DNA of 64,000 nt from Nitrosomonas nitrosa (GTDB lineage: Bacteria > Pseudomonadota > Gammaproteobacteria > Burkholderiales > Nitrosomonadaceae). The notes under the pieces were generated by a model. That model ran no database searches. It was not told the DNA's origin and saw only the letters and a list, made by a program, of their open reading frames with translations. The DNA is taken from positions 1 to 64,000 of the forward strand of contig NZ_QAOO01000013.1 in assembly GCF_003051105.1 (NCBI RefSeq). Direction: 5' to 3'. The translations under genes were made by a program, and so were the position numbers. Below are positions 18,919 to 28,804 of the stretch, in pieces; positions within the stretch are counted from its first letter, which is position 1, and every line of letters starts with the position of its first letter.

Positions 18919-19479
18919 CTAAGCAGAAATAAGTTGAATATCAGGCTCTATGGTTCTCAGAAGACGTTCAATCCCTCTGAGCGTGCCCGAAATAGAGCTT
19001 GGGCAGGTGCCGCATGCGCCTTGATAATGAATTTTTAGAATATTCCCTTCCAAACCAAGAATATGGAGATCGCCGCCATCATTTTGCAAGTAGGGGCGTA
19101 CTTCTTCATCGAGCAAGATATTGATGCGCTCTAGCCGTTCTTGATCTTCAGGGCTTAAGCCGGCCAAAATTTCGTTTGCTGCGGCAACTGTTTCGGCGGA
19201 TTGCGCATTGGCTGCAGGTGCAGCCCGAATTGGATCAGCAACAGCACGCGCGAGGTCTTGCCAATCAGCCTCACCATCTTGGGTGATGGTAATCCACCGG
19301 TCGACATAAAATACATTGGTTACATGATCGATTTCAAATAACGCTGATGCAAGAGGATCATCCTTTGCTTGTTCAGCACTATCGTAAGAATGACTTACTC
19401 CCCAAGTAAGCGGTTCTTTCAAAACGAATTTAAGTGCGTTGGGATTAGGGGTTCCTTCGATTTCAGTAATTTTAGGCAT
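18919..19479 (-). CDS. nfu: NifU-family Fe-S scaffold/carrier (Nfu_N plus NifU C-terminal domain)
   Basis: This 186-residue protein has an N-terminal Nfu_N-type domain (about 1-88, with TPNPNALKFVL) and a C-terminal NifU domain. The latter contains the cluster-binding C156-x2-C159 in GACGTCPSS and the preceding PYLQNDGGDLHILG. Such proteins carry [4Fe-4S] clusters from the assembly machinery to target enzymes. It is the last gene of the minus-strand iscR-suf run, 51 bases after sufU. A short alanine-rich linker (87-106) joins the domains. Confidence 0.9.
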   Translation of the reverse strand: MPKITEIEGTPNPNALKFVLKEPLTWGVSHSYDSAEQAKDDPLASALFEIDHVTNVFYVDRWITITQDGEADWQDLARAVADPIRAAPAANAQSAETVAAANEILAGLSPEDQERLERINILLDEEVRPYLQNDGGDLHILGLEGNILKIHYQGACGTCPSSISGTLRGIERLLRTIEPDIQLISA

Positions 19480-19530
19480 TTTGATGATTATTATATTGAA
19501 TACTAATAATGCAAAATAACTTTATTCTAG

Positions 19531-20010
19531 TTAAGCATTGGTTGCGGTTTGTGCCGAATTTTCCGTTGCCTCGGTCGAGGCCATAGCTACGGAATTCAGA
19601 GCAGCATGCAGTGTATGCCATGGTAGAATTGCACACTTGACACGTGTGGGCAGATCACGGACACCCGCGAATACCGCAAGTCTACCGAGATGATGCGGTC
19701 CTTCAAGATCAAGATCGCCCACGACCATTTCTCGAAATTCCTTAATCAGTGTTTCCGCTTCTGCGCGTGATTTTCCTTTGACGTTAGCAGTCATCATCGA
19801 GGCAGATGCTTTACATATTGCGCAAGATTCACCATGAAACGCTATGCGATCAATTTTTTCTCCTTCCAGATGCAGGGCCACTTCGATACGATCGCCGCAA
19901 AGCGGATTGTGCCCTAAGGCATGATGATTGGCATCATCAAGCGTTCCATAGTTACGTGGTTTGCGATTGTGATCAAGAATGACTTCCTGATAAATTGATT
20001 TCAAATTCAT
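19531..20010 (-). CDS. sufU: SufU-type zinc sulfur acceptor
   Basis: At 159 residues it resembles SufU/IscU. It has the sulfur-acceptor and zinc ligands C38 and D40 (PLCGD), C63 (ESCAIC) and C126 (VKCAILPW). The insertion around residues 85-110 (ETLIKEFREMVVGD...) separates SufU from IscU. In SUF systems of this layout, SufU accepts sulfur from SufS and passes it to SufBCD. Its start overlaps the sufS stop (TAATG), implying translational coupling. The C-terminal tail after about 140 (ASTEATENSAQT) is low in complexity. Confidence 0.92.
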   Translation of the reverse strand: MNLKSIYQEVILDHNRKPRNYGTLDDANHHALGHNPLCGDRIEVALHLEGEKIDRIAFHGESCAICKASASMMTANVKGKSRAEAETLIKEFREMVVGDLDLEGPHHLGRLAVFAGVRDLPTRVKCAILPWHTLHAALNSVAMASTEATENSAQTATNA

Positions 20011-21272
20011 TATGAGAAAACCTTTTGTACAGATTGAATACCTGCCACCAGCGCATCAACCTCGGCCTTGGTATTGTAAAAAGCGAATGAAGCACGTGAA
20101 GTGGCGGGTATATTGTAGCGTTGCATGATGGGCTGTGCACAGTGGTGACCTGTACGTACAGCGATACCTTCTTGATTGAGAAGTGTGCCGACATCATGTG
20201 GATGTACACCCTCGATTGTGAACGATATGACAGCTACTTTTGTGCGCGTATTGCCAATAATACGAACCCCCGGCATCCCCTCAAGCTGCTCGGTTGCGTA
20301 ACTGAGCAATTCATGCTCATAAGCTGCAATTGTATCCATGCCGATTTTTGATAAATATTCAATCGCGCTACCGAATCCGATCGCTGCGGCAATCGGTGGC
20401 GTACCTGCTTCGAATTTATATGGGATAGTGTTATAAGTTGTTTTCTCAAAAGTAACTGAAGCGATCATGTCGCCCCCACCCTTGAAAGGCTGCATGGATT
20501 CCAATAAATGTGCTTTCCCATACAGAATACCAACGCCAGTAGGACCGCACATTTTGTGAGCAGAAAAAGCGTAGAAGTCACAATCAAGATCTTGCACGTC
20601 AATTTTTATATGGGCAGCAGCTTGAGCGCCATCAACTAACACAGGCACGCCCTTCATGTGGGCAAAGGCAATCATGTTTTTAATTGGATTGATCGTGCCT
20701 AGCGCGTTTGAGACATGAGTGATTGCGACAAAGCGCGTTCTGGAGTTGAAGAGCTTTTCGTATTCCTCAATTAAAAGCTCGCCAGCATCGTTGATGGGCA
20801 CGACACGTATCCTTGCGCCTTTTTCTTCGGCGAGCATTTGCCATGGCACAATGTTCGAATGATGCTCCAGATTGGTCAGTATGATTTCATCGTCTTGCTG
20901 AATAAACTTGCGGCCGTAGCCATGCATAACTAAATTAATCGACTCAGTCGTGCCGCTAGTGAAAATGATTTCTCTATCTTCTCGTGCGTTAATAAAATGC
21001 TGCAATGAACGTCGCGCAGTTTCGTATTCATGTGTGGCGACTTCGGAAAGATAATGTACCGCCCGATGAATATTGGCATGTTGTGCCGTCTGGTAGCGTA
21101 CCAAGCGATCAATGACCTGTTGGGGCATTTGACTTGATGCGGCATTATCCAGATAAACAAGCGATTTATCATTTACGCAAATATCAAGAATCGGGAAGTC
21201 GGCACGATAGCGTGTTGCGAGCTCGGAAGGGGAGAAAGTGTTCGTATTCAATAAAGCGTCAACAATTTTCAT
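20010..21272 (-). CDS. sufS: Cysteine desulfurase, SufS class
   Basis: This 420-residue PLP enzyme converts cysteine to alanine and loads persulfide sulfur for cluster assembly. The PLP lysine is K240 in FSAHKMCGPTG, and the persulfide cysteine is C378 in RTGHHCAQP, the class II (SufS) arrangement. It lies between sufD (3 bases upstream) and sufU (overlapping), which fits a SufS-SufU pair rather than SufS-SufE. No sufE is present. Confidence 0.95.
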   Translation of the reverse strand: MKIVDALLNTNTFSPSELATRYRADFPILDICVNDKSLVYLDNAASSQMPQQVIDRLVRYQTAQHANIHRAVHYLSEVATHEYETARRSLQHFINAREDREIIFTSGTTESINLVMHGYGRKFIQQDDEIILTNLEHHSNIVPWQMLAEEKGARIRVVPINDAGELLIEEYEKLFNSRTRFVAITHVSNALGTINPIKNMIAFAHMKGVPVLVDGAQAAAHIKIDVQDLDCDFYAFSAHKMCGPTGVGILYGKAHLLESMQPFKGGGDMIASVTFEKTTYNTIPYKFEAGTPPIAAAIGFGSAIEYLSKIGMDTIAAYEHELLSYATEQLEGMPGVRIIGNTRTKVAVISFTIEGVHPHDVGTLLNQEGIAVRTGHHCAQPIMQRYNIPATSRASFAFYNTKAEVDALVAGIQSVQKVFS

Positions 21273-21275
21273 GTT

Positions 21276-22577
21276 TCAGGAAATCTGTGTTCTTGCAAGT
21301 ACAATGCCTTCAAGTTGTTTCTTAAGCGAAGGGATCGAAATGCGATCAATCACTTCGCCACCAAATGCATAAGTAAGTAAATTCCGTGCAGCGAGATCAG
21401 AAAGACCACGGCTCTGTAGGTAGAATATTTCTTCTTTGTCGAGTTGACCCACTGTTGCTCCATGAGCACATTTCACATCATTAGCAAATATTTCAAGTTG
21501 CGGTTTAGTATCGACACGAGCCTTATTGGTCAGTAAGAGATTACGACTCAGTTGCGAGGAATCAGTTTGCTGCGCATGGGGGCGCACCATGATTTTTCCA
21601 TTGAAAACACCGTGTGCCATGCCGTCAACGATACATTTGTGGAGCTGCCGGCTCTTGCCATGCGGTTTTACGTGATCAATGAAAGTATGGGTATCTGCAA
21701 GTTGTTGATCAGAAATCAATGCCAAACCGTCTGCTGTGCACTCGGCACCTTCGCCATTCAAGAGGATATTCAAGTTATAGCGTGAGATAAAAGCTCCGAG
21801 AGTGATGCTGATCGAATGATATTGACTTGCAGGGGCAAGTGATACAGTACAGTTTCCAATATGAAAAGCCTGCTGATTATCACGTTGAACACGAATATGT
21901 TCGACGTGCGCATTACTGCCAAGACTCATTTCAACAACGGTGTTGGTGACATAAGCATCTTTCTCGGTACCGATGTAATCTTCCAAGATCCTCACTTTGC
22001 TGCCAGATTCAGCGATTACTAAACATCGTGGGTAACTGGTCACTGCTTTTTGGTTAGCAATAAATAGCAGATGAATCGGTGCTGTCTCAGATACATGCTG
22101 TGGAACGATAATGCAGGCACTGTCACGCAGAAAGGCAGTATTCAATGCAGTAAAGATATCGTTCCGATATTCTGCTAAGTTACCTAGCTTGTGTGCGATT
22201 TTCTCACCATGGGTTGCCATGAGTGAAGATAAGCTGCCTACAACGATACCTGTGGTATCACCAATACTGGAAAGTTCGGGCGCGAATTGACCGTCTACGA
22301 ATACCAAACGATGGGCGGTTTCTGCGAGATAATAGGGTTCCCCAGCAGAAAGGGATAATTCTGCTGTAGGGTAAGCCGCGGGATATGGCAGGCGGTTAAG
22401 CGGCGAAATATCAGTAAAACGCCATTCTTCATCTCCTGTTGTTGGCATTCTGAGCGTGCCGACACTTTCCATTGCATTGGCGCGCAGCTGATCGAGCCAA
22501 TTTGATGAAGCAGCAGGCGGCCGCTGCCACGACTGGACCAAATTCTCGAGATAACCATTGCTGGTCATGGTACTCAT
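21276..22577 (-). CDS. sufD: SufD, component of the SufBCD scaffold
   Basis: This 433-residue protein belongs to the SufB/SufD beta-helix family and carries the C-terminal block ([23 protein letters not shown]) typical of SufD. With SufB and the ATPase SufC it forms the cytoplasmic scaffold on which Fe-S clusters are built. The start codon overlaps the sufC stop by 4 bases. The order sufB-sufC-sufD-sufS is conserved across SUF operons. Confidence 0.93.
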   Translation of the reverse strand: MSTMTSNGYLENLVQSWQRPPAASSNWLDQLRANAMESVGTLRMPTTGDEEWRFTDISPLNRLPYPAAYPTAELSLSAGEPYYLAETAHRLVFVDGQFAPELSSIGDTTGIVVGSLSSLMATHGEKIAHKLGNLAEYRNDIFTALNTAFLRDSACIIVPQHVSETAPIHLLFIANQKAVTSYPRCLVIAESGSKVRILEDYIGTEKDAYVTNTVVEMSLGSNAHVEHIRVQRDNQQAFHIGNCTVSLAPASQYHSISITLGAFISRYNLNILLNGEGAECTADGLALISDQQLADTHTFIDHVKPHGKSRQLHKCIVDGMAHGVFNGKIMVRPHAQQTDSSQLSRNLLLTNKARVDTKPQLEIFANDVKCAHGATVGQLDKEEIFYLQSRGLSDLAARNLLTYAFGGEVIDRISIPSLKKQLEGIVLARTQIS

Positions 22578-23371
22578 ACCTGGACTCCTGTGGCATTATG
22601 GTGGCTTTTGGCATTTATCCAATCATAGCCGCGCGCTTCCAATTCCTTGGCAAGCTCTTTGCCGCTTGTTTTAATGATTCTTCCCGCTTCCATCACATGC
22701 ACATAGTCCGGTACGATGTAATCTAGCAAACGTTGATAATGTGTCACGAGTATGATTGCATTGTCTTTATTGGCAAGCTGGTTTACGCCATTTGCAACAA
22801 TTCTTAGCGCATCGATATCCAATCCTGAGTCTGTTTCGTCAAGTATGGCGAGCATGGGCTCAAGCAACGCCATTTGCAAAATTTCATTACGTTTTTTCTC
22901 TCCCCCAGAAAATCCTTCATTCACACTACGATCCAGAAAATCTGGATTCATTTCAAGCAATTTCATTTTTTCGCGCACGAAATCATCGAATTCAAGCGGG
23001 TCGAGCTCTTCTTTGCCTCGTTGGGACTGTACGGTATTATAGGCTAATCTCAAAAATTGATTGTTAGCAACGCCTGGAATCTCGATAGGGTATTGGAACG
23101 CAAGAAATACACCCGCGCGTGCGCGCTCTTCCGGTTTCAGATCAAACAGATCTTGGCCATTGAAAAGAATAGTACCTGCGGTTACTTCATAGGCAGGGTG
23201 CCCTGCTAAAACTTTGGCGAATGTGCTTTTTCCTGAACCATTGAGTCCCATGATCGCATGTATCTCACCACTTTTTATTGTGAGATTGACACCTTTTAGT
23301 ATCTCAATGCCGTTTACATTGGCATGTAAATCTTGAACTTCAAGGAGTGTTCTGCTGTTTTGTTCGATCAT
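22574..23371 (-). CDS. sufC: SufC, ATPase of the SufBCD scaffold
   Basis: This 265-residue ABC-type ATPase has Walker [10 protein letters not shown] (42-50), the signature FSGGEKKR (154-161) and Walker [13 protein letters not shown] (174-185). It has no membrane domain, consistent with a cytoplasmic role powering conformational change in SufBCD. It overlaps sufB upstream and sufD downstream by 4 bases each. Confidence 0.96.
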   Translation of the reverse strand: MIEQNSRTLLEVQDLHANVNGIEILKGVNLTIKSGEIHAIMGLNGSGKSTFAKVLAGHPAYEVTAGTILFNGQDLFDLKPEERARAGVFLAFQYPIEIPGVANNQFLRLAYNTVQSQRGKEELDPLEFDDFVREKMKLLEMNPDFLDRSVNEGFSGGEKKRNEILQMALLEPMLAILDETDSGLDIDALRIVANGVNQLANKDNAIILVTHYQRLLDYIVPDYVHVMEAGRIIKTSGKELAKELEARGYDWINAKSHHNATGVQV

Positions 23372-24804
23372 CCGACGCTTCCTTCTAATTTAAAACTGAG
23401 TAATTTCGTTGCTTCAACGGCAAATTCCATGGGAAGTTGCTGGAATACTTCTTTACAGAATCCATTGATGATCATTGATACCGCTTCTTCGGTACCAATA
23501 CCGCGTTGCATGAAGTAGAAAAGTTGATCTTCACCTATTTTTGAGGTCGAAGCTTCATGCTCAACTTTGGCGCTGTTGTTATGCACCTGGATGTAAGGGA
23601 AAGTATTGGCGCCGCATTGATCACCTATGAGCATCGAGTCGCACTGCGAATAGTTACGTGCATTTTCAGCAGTAGGTGTGACTCTAACTAGTCCGCGGTA
23701 GCTACTATTTGAGCGGCCAGCCGAAATACTCTTGCTGATAATTGTGCTGCGTGTATTTCTGCCAATATGGATCATTTTGGTACCCGTATCAGCTTGCTGA
23801 AGATTATTGGTTACGGCAACTGAATAGAATTCTCCGACCGAATTTTCGCCACGTAAAATGCATGAAGGATACTTCCAGGTAATTGCAGATCCTGTTTCAA
23901 CTTGAGTCCAAGAAATGCGTGAGTTAACACCTTTTGCTAAACCTCGTTTAGTAACAAAGTTGTATATTCCACCAATTCCATTTTCATCACCTGCGTACCA
24001 GTTCTGAACGGTTGAGTACTTTATCTCAGCATTATCCAATGCAATTAACTCAACGACAGCTGCGTGCAGTTGGTTGGTATCGAACTGGGGAGCGGTACAA
24101 CCTTCCAAATAGGAAACAGATGCGCCTTCCTCGGCAATAATCAGCGTACGTTCAAACTGCCCTGATCCTTCGGTATTGATCCGGAAATAAGTGGATAAAT
24201 CCATCGGGCATTTGACGCCTTTCGGAATGTAACAAAAAGAGCCATCCGTAAACACAGCCGAATTGAGTGCAGCGTAGAAATTGTCACCAACAGGTACAAC
24301 CGTTCCAAGATATTTTTTTACTAATTCTGGATGGTTGCGAACAGCCTCGGAGATAGAGCAAAAAATAATGCCTACCTCCGCAAGTTTTTCTTTATAGGTA
24401 GTTGCAACCGATACGCTGTCGAAAATTACATCCACGGCAACACCTGCTAGCGCTGCTCGCTCGTGCATGGGTACCCCTAGTTTTTCGAAGGTACGGAGTA
24501 ACTCTGGATCGACTTCATCCATACTAGCAAGTTTTTTCTTGGGTTTGGGAGCCGAGTAGTAACTGATGGACTGATAGTCAATTTTGGGGAATTTGACGTT
24601 CTGCCACTGCGGCTCTTTCATACTGAGCCACTTTTCATAGGCTTGTAATCTGAACGTCAGTAACCATTCGGGTTCATTTTTCTTGGATGAAATCAGCCGG
24701 ATGATATCTTCGTTAAGTCCTTTGGGCGCTACATCCGATTCTATTTCTGTAACAAAGCCATGTTTGTATGGCTGATTTACAAGATTCTGCAGTACAGCAC
24801 TCAT
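23368..24804 (-). CDS. sufB: SufB, cluster-building subunit of SufBCD
   Basis: This 478-residue protein is of the usual SufB length and carries the SufB-specific segments [34 protein letters not shown] and [20 protein letters not shown]. The last segment bears candidate sulfur-accepting or cluster cysteines. It starts 2 bases after the iscA stop and overlaps sufC by 4 bases. Confidence 0.96.
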   Translation of the reverse strand: MSAVLQNLVNQPYKHGFVTEIESDVAPKGLNEDIIRLISSKKNEPEWLLTFRLQAYEKWLSMKEPQWQNVKFPKIDYQSISYYSAPKPKKKLASMDEVDPELLRTFEKLGVPMHERAALAGVAVDVIFDSVSVATTYKEKLAEVGIIFCSISEAVRNHPELVKKYLGTVVPVGDNFYAALNSAVFTDGSFCYIPKGVKCPMDLSTYFRINTEGSGQFERTLIIAEEGASVSYLEGCTAPQFDTNQLHAAVVELIALDNAEIKYSTVQNWYAGDENGIGGIYNFVTKRGLAKGVNSRISWTQVETGSAITWKYPSCILRGENSVGEFYSVAVTNNLQQADTGTKMIHIGRNTRSTIISKSISAGRSNSSYRGLVRVTPTAENARNYSQCDSMLIGDQCGANTFPYIQVHNNSAKVEHEASTSKIGEDQLFYFMQRGIGTEEAVSMIINGFCKEVFQQLPMEFAVEATKLLSFKLEGSVG

Positions 24805-24806
24805 TT

Positions 24807-25160
24807 TTATATGTTTTCCTTAGACTTTTCAGATGTTTTGAGACTGAAGCTTTCACCGCAGCCGCATGTATTTTCAATGTTGGGATTGCTGAACTTAAAC
24901 GTGCTATTCAAGCCTTCCTTAACAAAATCTAGCTCTGATCCATCCAAATAAGATAAATAATCACGCTTTACGAGAACTTTGGCATTGTGAAACTCAAAAA
25001 CACAATCATCTTCTTGTAACTCGTCGGCGTAGTCAAAGCTATAGGCATAACCAGAGCAACCAGATTTTTTTAAACTGATACGTAAAGCTAATCCCTTGCC
25101 ACGTTTTGTCAGTTGTAGCTGGATTTGTTTGGCCGCACGCTCGGTCAGTGTGATTGCCAT
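24807..25160 (-). CDS. sufA: A-type Fe-S carrier (SufA/IscA)
   Basis: This 117-residue A-type carrier has the invariant cysteines C35 (KSGCSGYAY), C99 and C101 (NTCGCGESF). It probably binds a [2Fe-2S] or [4Fe-4S] cluster and hands it to apoproteins. It sits between iscR (26 bases upstream) and sufB. A-type proteins are hard to subdivide by sequence; the symbol follows the operon context, and the numbering of the cysteines equals that of IscA. Confidence 0.92.
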   Translation of the reverse strand: MAITLTERAAKQIQLQLTKRGKGLALRISLKKSGCSGYAYSFDYADELQEDDCVFEFHNAKVLVKRDYLSYLDGSELDFVKEGLNSTFKFSNPNIENTCGCGESFSLKTSEKSKENI

Positions 25161-25186
25161 GATATTCTCTCTGTCGTTGGGTATAG

Positions 25187-25654
25187 CTAAAATGCGGCTT
25201 CACGCATATCGTATAATTTGACGACAGCTTGTTCGCGTTGTTGATCGCGTTGTTTTTGCTCGTCGACCAATTGTTTTAATGTTACGCCACCTAAGTAATT
25301 AAAGATAATGTCATTGAGTTCCGCCCACAGATCATGGGTCATGCATTTGCCGTCATTTAGACAATTTTCTTTTCCGCCGCAACGTGTATTGTCGATGGGT
25401 TCATCAACAGCCAAGATGATATCGGCGATAGATACTTGATCCAAACTTTTGGCTAAACAATAACCTCCTCCAGGTCCACGGACACTGTCAACGAGTTCGC
25501 GTTGGCGTAATTTTGCGAACAATTGTTCAAGATATGACAGTGAAATTTTTTGTCGCTGACTGATATCAGCAAGTGTGACGGGTCCACTACTGTGCTGCAT
25601 CGCGAGATCCAGAAGTGCTGTCACTGCGAATCGTCCTTTCGTTGTCAGTCTCAT
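25187..25654 (-). CDS. iscR: Rrf2-family Fe-S cluster regulator IscR
   Basis: This 155-residue winged-helix regulator has the IscR cluster ligands C92, C98, C104 and H107, at the same numbers as E. coli IscR. It also has the DNA-binding LSYLEQLFAKLR helix at about 39-50. The [2Fe-2S] form of IscR represses its own promoter at type 1 sites; two such sites lie 60-112 bases upstream of the start. It leads the suf operon, a place often held by SufR or IscR in organisms lacking the isc genes, so it likely senses cluster status and tunes the whole operon. Confidence 0.95.
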   Translation of the reverse strand: MRLTTKGRFAVTALLDLAMQHSSGPVTLADISQRQKISLSYLEQLFAKLRQRELVDSVRGPGGGYCLAKSLDQVSIADIILAVDEPIDNTRCGGKENCLNDGKCMTHDLWAELNDIIFNYLGGVTLKQLVDEQKQRDQQREQAVVKLYDMREAAF

Positions 25655-25713
25655 ACCAGATTCCTTAGTACAGTAAAAAGTTTTGATAAATAAGCGATAA
25701 GCTGCTTGCGTTA

Positions 25714-25738
25714 ATACTTGATTATTTTAGTCAACTAT
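25714..25738 (-). promoter_or_regulatory. IscR type 1 binding site, proximal
   Basis: Read on the minus strand it is ATAGTTGACT, then AAAATAATCAAGTAT, which matches the known type 1 pattern (ATAGTTGACT and a mirrored AGTC..GTAT half). It overlaps the predicted -10 and start region of the iscR promoter. Confidence 0.75.
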
Positions 25739-25762
25739 ACAATACCCGACTGAACTAGTCAA
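25734..25762 (-). promoter_or_regulatory. Promoter of the iscR-suf operon
   Basis: On the minus strand TTGACT (25762-25757) and TATAGT (25739-25734) are separated by exactly 17 bases, a strong sigma-70 promoter. Transcription should start near 25727, about 70 bases before the iscR start codon. Both hexamers fall inside the IscR sites, so binding of holo-IscR would block RNA polymerase. Confidence 0.8.
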
Positions 25763-25766
25763 CTAT
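25742..25766 (-). promoter_or_regulatory. IscR type 1 binding site, distal
   Basis: The minus strand reads ATAGTTGACT then AGTTCAGTCGGGTAT, a near-perfect type 1 site. It covers the -35 element TTGACT, the same arrangement as at the E. coli iscR promoter. The two sites are 28 bases apart, centre to centre. Confidence 0.85.
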
Positions 25767-27015
25767 ATTGATATGAATTTTTTAAAGTAATCCCGAGGAG
25801 AAGAATGGGAGAGAAATGATCTACATTTAGCTGCGGTCAATCTTATTGATGGCAATATAGATCGTATTTTTGGTACTGGGCGTCTGAATCTCATTTTCTA
25901 CGGGTAATTAAGATTGGAAATATCCGACTAGGAAAGGGTTTGTTCCGGAATTCGACGAATTGACAATAATCATAAGGGTTTCCAGGATAAATTCAGTCGT
26001 ATGCGGTTTCAATCTCAAGGCAGGTAATTGCTTGATAAAATCAAAAGTAGCACCCCGGTACAGGTTGAACTTCTGAGGCATATAAAAAGTGATTTGGCAG
26101 CGTAGATAAGCTGATCCGGCAAATCAAGAATCTATTTTCGGATAAGGCATTTCATTTTCTTTGATTTAGCTTTTTTACGCTTGAGAGTTAGTCATACGAA
26201 AAAAGGGTCAGACGCAGTCTTCGCGCATTGTGAGTTTAGGATTCCAAAACTGTAAATTAGTTCTTTGCTGGTGTCTTTTCGATGGATTACGTTGATCGCA
26301 TCAAGCGTTTTATCGGCTATTCTATTAGTTATACTGACAAAATTGCATGATTGCGCTTGATGAATCTCTGCTCCCTTTGTTGGATTCAATCAGTATAAAG
26401 CAAAATAAAATAACATCTCTTTAGCGAGCCTACCCAGTTAAGTAAATTAAAGATCAAATTAATGAGGGGTTTGAATGATCTAGGGGTGAATTTTAGTGGT
26501 TTTCTAGCAAAAAAGTTGACGCAAATCAGCCTTATTGCAAGTTGCATGGATGTTGAAAGCCGTTTGTGGTTTGCAAAGTGAAGCGGGTTATGATTCTTGT
26601 GTATAAATCATGGCTGCAGGTTTGCGTTCAGCAAGTAAGTGTTCTTATCCGGCGATCTTCTTCATGGTGCGCCAGATCAAAGCGGTAAGGGGGGTGTGCT
26701 TGAGTGGTTGATGAGTTGCAGTATTAATATGTTATAGGCTCAAGCCCTTGGGTCAGGAAATTAAAATTATTGTTTCGAATACATTGTTTCGAATACATCA
26801 ACTACGCTCAATTTCCCAACCCAGTTAGGTTATATCCCCATAAGAATATAGCTTGCCTGGTGGTATGAGTGGGGTCCATCTGCTTCATACCTGGTGCTTA
26901 GCTATGTCAATAGTCACCGAATGCTTATTTTTTGCACCAAGCATGTTCTGGATTTTTTTGTTGGAAGCTTTGGAATCCCTGCGTTGGCAGAAATATTTCC
27001 GTTACAATTGCTGCT
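25767..27015. other. Gene-poor region, probably decayed sequence
   Basis: About 1.25 kb contain no supportable gene on either strand. Short frames such as one on the plus strand at about 25791-25900 (RNDLHLAAVNLIDGN) and one on the minus strand near 26650-26740 (ending TALIWRTMKKIAG) look like pieces of coding sequence cut by stops, but I cannot name a parent. A 14-bp tandem duplication lies at 26769-26796. No tRNA, CRISPR or IS inverted repeat was found. Confidence 0.55.
26769..26796. repeat. 14-bp exact tandem duplication
   Basis: ATTGTTTCGAATAC occurs twice back to back (26769-26782, 26783-26796) in the non-coding region before aroK. It looks like slippage or the footprint of a lost insertion. 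Confidence 0.7.
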
Positions 27016-27699
27016 ATGCAATTAATTAAAAATACAGCTAAAAAGAATCAGAATGTCAAGTTTCTACAAGGGAATATTATTCTTGTGGGAATGATGGGTG
27101 CGGGAAAAACAACAATAGGTAAATTGTTGGCAAACCATATGGGTAAAACATTTATCGATTCTGATCATGAGATTCAGCAACGAACAGGGGTTAAGATTCC
27201 CGTAATTTTCGAAATTGAAGGAGAGGCTGGATTTCGTCGTCGTGAAACCGAGGTGCTGCAAGAATTAGTTCAGGCAGAAAATATCGTGCTGGCGACTGGG
27301 GGTGGCGCTGTGCTAAGTGGGGAAAATCGCACCTTATTAAGACAGCATGGCATTGTCGTTTATTTAAGTGCATCCGTGGATGAATTGCAGCGTAGGACAC
27401 GCTCCGATAAAAATAGACCGCTCCTTCAGACGGATGATTTACATGCTCGGTTAATGGAGCTGCATGCGCAGCGCGATGCGCTCTACCGAGAAACAGCGCA
27501 TATAATTATTGATAGTGGAAAACAAGGCGTGCGCTCTTTGGTTCAGCGCTTGGCCCGTAAGCTACTTTTCTTCAAAATAAAAAAACTTCGTGCTGAAGCT
27601 GTAAATCGAAAAAAATGTGGTCTCGCTTTATCAAGCAAACAAACATTAGATTCAAGTCAAACTGATTTCCCGGAAACAAAAAATAGTCTTTATGAATAA
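27016..27699 (+). CDS. aroK: Shikimate kinase
   Basis: This enzyme phosphorylates shikimate with ATP in the chorismate pathway. From the ATG at 27016 it has 227 residues; a longer frame from a TTG at 26932 adds 28 residues with no family resemblance. The P-loop GMMGAGKTT is at 25-33, followed by the shikimate-binding DSD and GFRRRET and the TGGGAV motif. A basic C-terminal extension of about 45 residues (from [15 protein letters not shown]) exceeds the usual length of 170-180. The stop overlaps the aroB start by 8 bases. Confidence 0.9.
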   Translation: MQLIKNTAKKNQNVKFLQGNIILVGMMGAGKTTIGKLLANHMGKTFIDSDHEIQQRTGVKIPVIFEIEGEAGFRRRETEVLQELVQAENIVLATGGGAVLSGENRTLLRQHGIVVYLSASVDELQRRTRSDKNRPLLQTDDLHARLMELHAQRDALYRETAHIIIDSGKQGVRSLVQRLARKLLFFKIKKLRAEAVNRKKCGLALSSKQTLDSSQTDFPETKNSLYE

Positions 27700-28804
27700 T
27701 AGTATGCAGACAGTTAGGGTGGAATTGCATTCTGGCGATGAAGATCGAAGCTACCCTATCCATATCGGCAAAGGATTGTTGGCGCAAACCGATCTGCTCT
27801 TGCCGCACTTACCACAAAAACGGGTTGCTATTGTAACCAATACAACTGTCGGACCTTTGTATCTGGCGCTGTTACGTACCGCTCTCGAGGGGCAAGGTAT
27901 TGCATCGATTGAAATTACTCTGCCTGATGGCGAAGATCATAAAAATGGCCAAACATTAAATTTGATTTATGAAGCACTGCTTGCGCAGCGCTGCGAGCGA
28001 AAGACAACTCTTATTGCATTGGGGGGTGGGGTGATTGGTGATTTGACGGGATTTGCCGCTGCAACTTATTTGCGGGGTGTGCCCTTCGTTCAGATACCCA
28101 CGACTTTGTTGGCGCAGGTTGATTCTTCTGTTGGCGGTAAAACGGGTATCAATCACCCCCTTGGTAAAAATATGATCGGTGCGTTTTATCAGCCGCGGGT
28201 GGTCATTGCCGATAGCGATACATTGAACACTTTGCCTGATAGAGAGTTGCGTGCGGGCATAGCTGAAGTGATTAAATATGGCCTCATACGCGACGTGCAA
28301 TTTTTTGAGTGGTTGGAGCTGAATATGATCAGGCTTGTTGCGCGCGACCCTGATGCGCTCAATACAGCCATTCGCCGCAGTTGTGAGATCAAAGCCGAAA
28401 TCGTTGCGGCGGATGAACGTGAAGGTGGTGTGCGATCATTACTCAATCTCGGCCATACCTTCGGTCATGCAATTGAAAATGCGATGGGTTATGGGGTTTG
28501 GCTACACGGGGAAGCGGTTGCGGCCGGTATTATTATGGCTGCAGAATTATCTAGGCGACTTAAATTAATTAATGAATATGATTTAGAACGTATACGCAGG
28601 ATATTCCAATTGGCAGGGTTACCCATCGTTGCCCCCAAATTTTTGTCGGAGGATTACTTTAGCCTGATGAAACTTGATAAAAAAGTTGAGGAAGGAAGAA
28701 TGCGTTTTATTTTGTTGAACAAGATTGGGAAAGCGATGATGAGTCATGAAGTTCCTACATCAATTTTAACTGAGACATTGGTAACTTGTATGGCGAATGA
28801 ATAG
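27692..28804 (+). CDS. aroB: 3-dehydroquinate synthase
   Basis: This 370-residue NAD- and metal-dependent enzyme converts DAHP to 3-dehydroquinate, the second step of the shikimate pathway. GGGVIGD (111-117), the [19 protein letters not shown] block and the metal-binding E and H residues in [11 protein letters not shown] and [10 protein letters not shown] are intact. The first ATG at 27692 overlaps aroK; an in-frame ATG at 27704 is an alternative. The aroK-aroB order is standard in beta- and gammaproteobacteria. Its end overlaps dgt by 8 bases. Confidence 0.95.
   Translation: MNNSMQTVRVELHSGDEDRSYPIHIGKGLLAQTDLLLPHLPQKRVAIVTNTTVGPLYLALLRTALEGQGIASIEITLPDGEDHKNGQTLNLIYEALLAQRCERKTTLIALGGGVIGDLTGFAAATYLRGVPFVQIPTTLLAQVDSSVGGKTGINHPLGKNMIGAFYQPRVVIADSDTLNTLPDRELRAGIAEVIKYGLIRDVQFFEWLELNMIRLVARDPDALNTAIRRSCEIKAEIVAADEREGGVRSLLNLGHTFGHAIENAMGYGVWLHGEAVAAGIIMAAELSRRLKLINEYDLERIRRIFQLAGLPIVAPKFLSEDYFSLMKLDKKVEEGRMRFILLNKIGKAMMSHEVPTSILTETLVTCMANE

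Noticed and set aside
26192-26389. Minus-strand frame of 65 residues in the gene desert
   Set aside because: No ribosome binding site, no recognisable motif, and composition like the surrounding non-coding DNA.
26932-27015. Longer aroK frame from a TTG
   Set aside because: The extra 28 residues resemble no shikimate kinase, and no ribosome binding site precedes the TTG.
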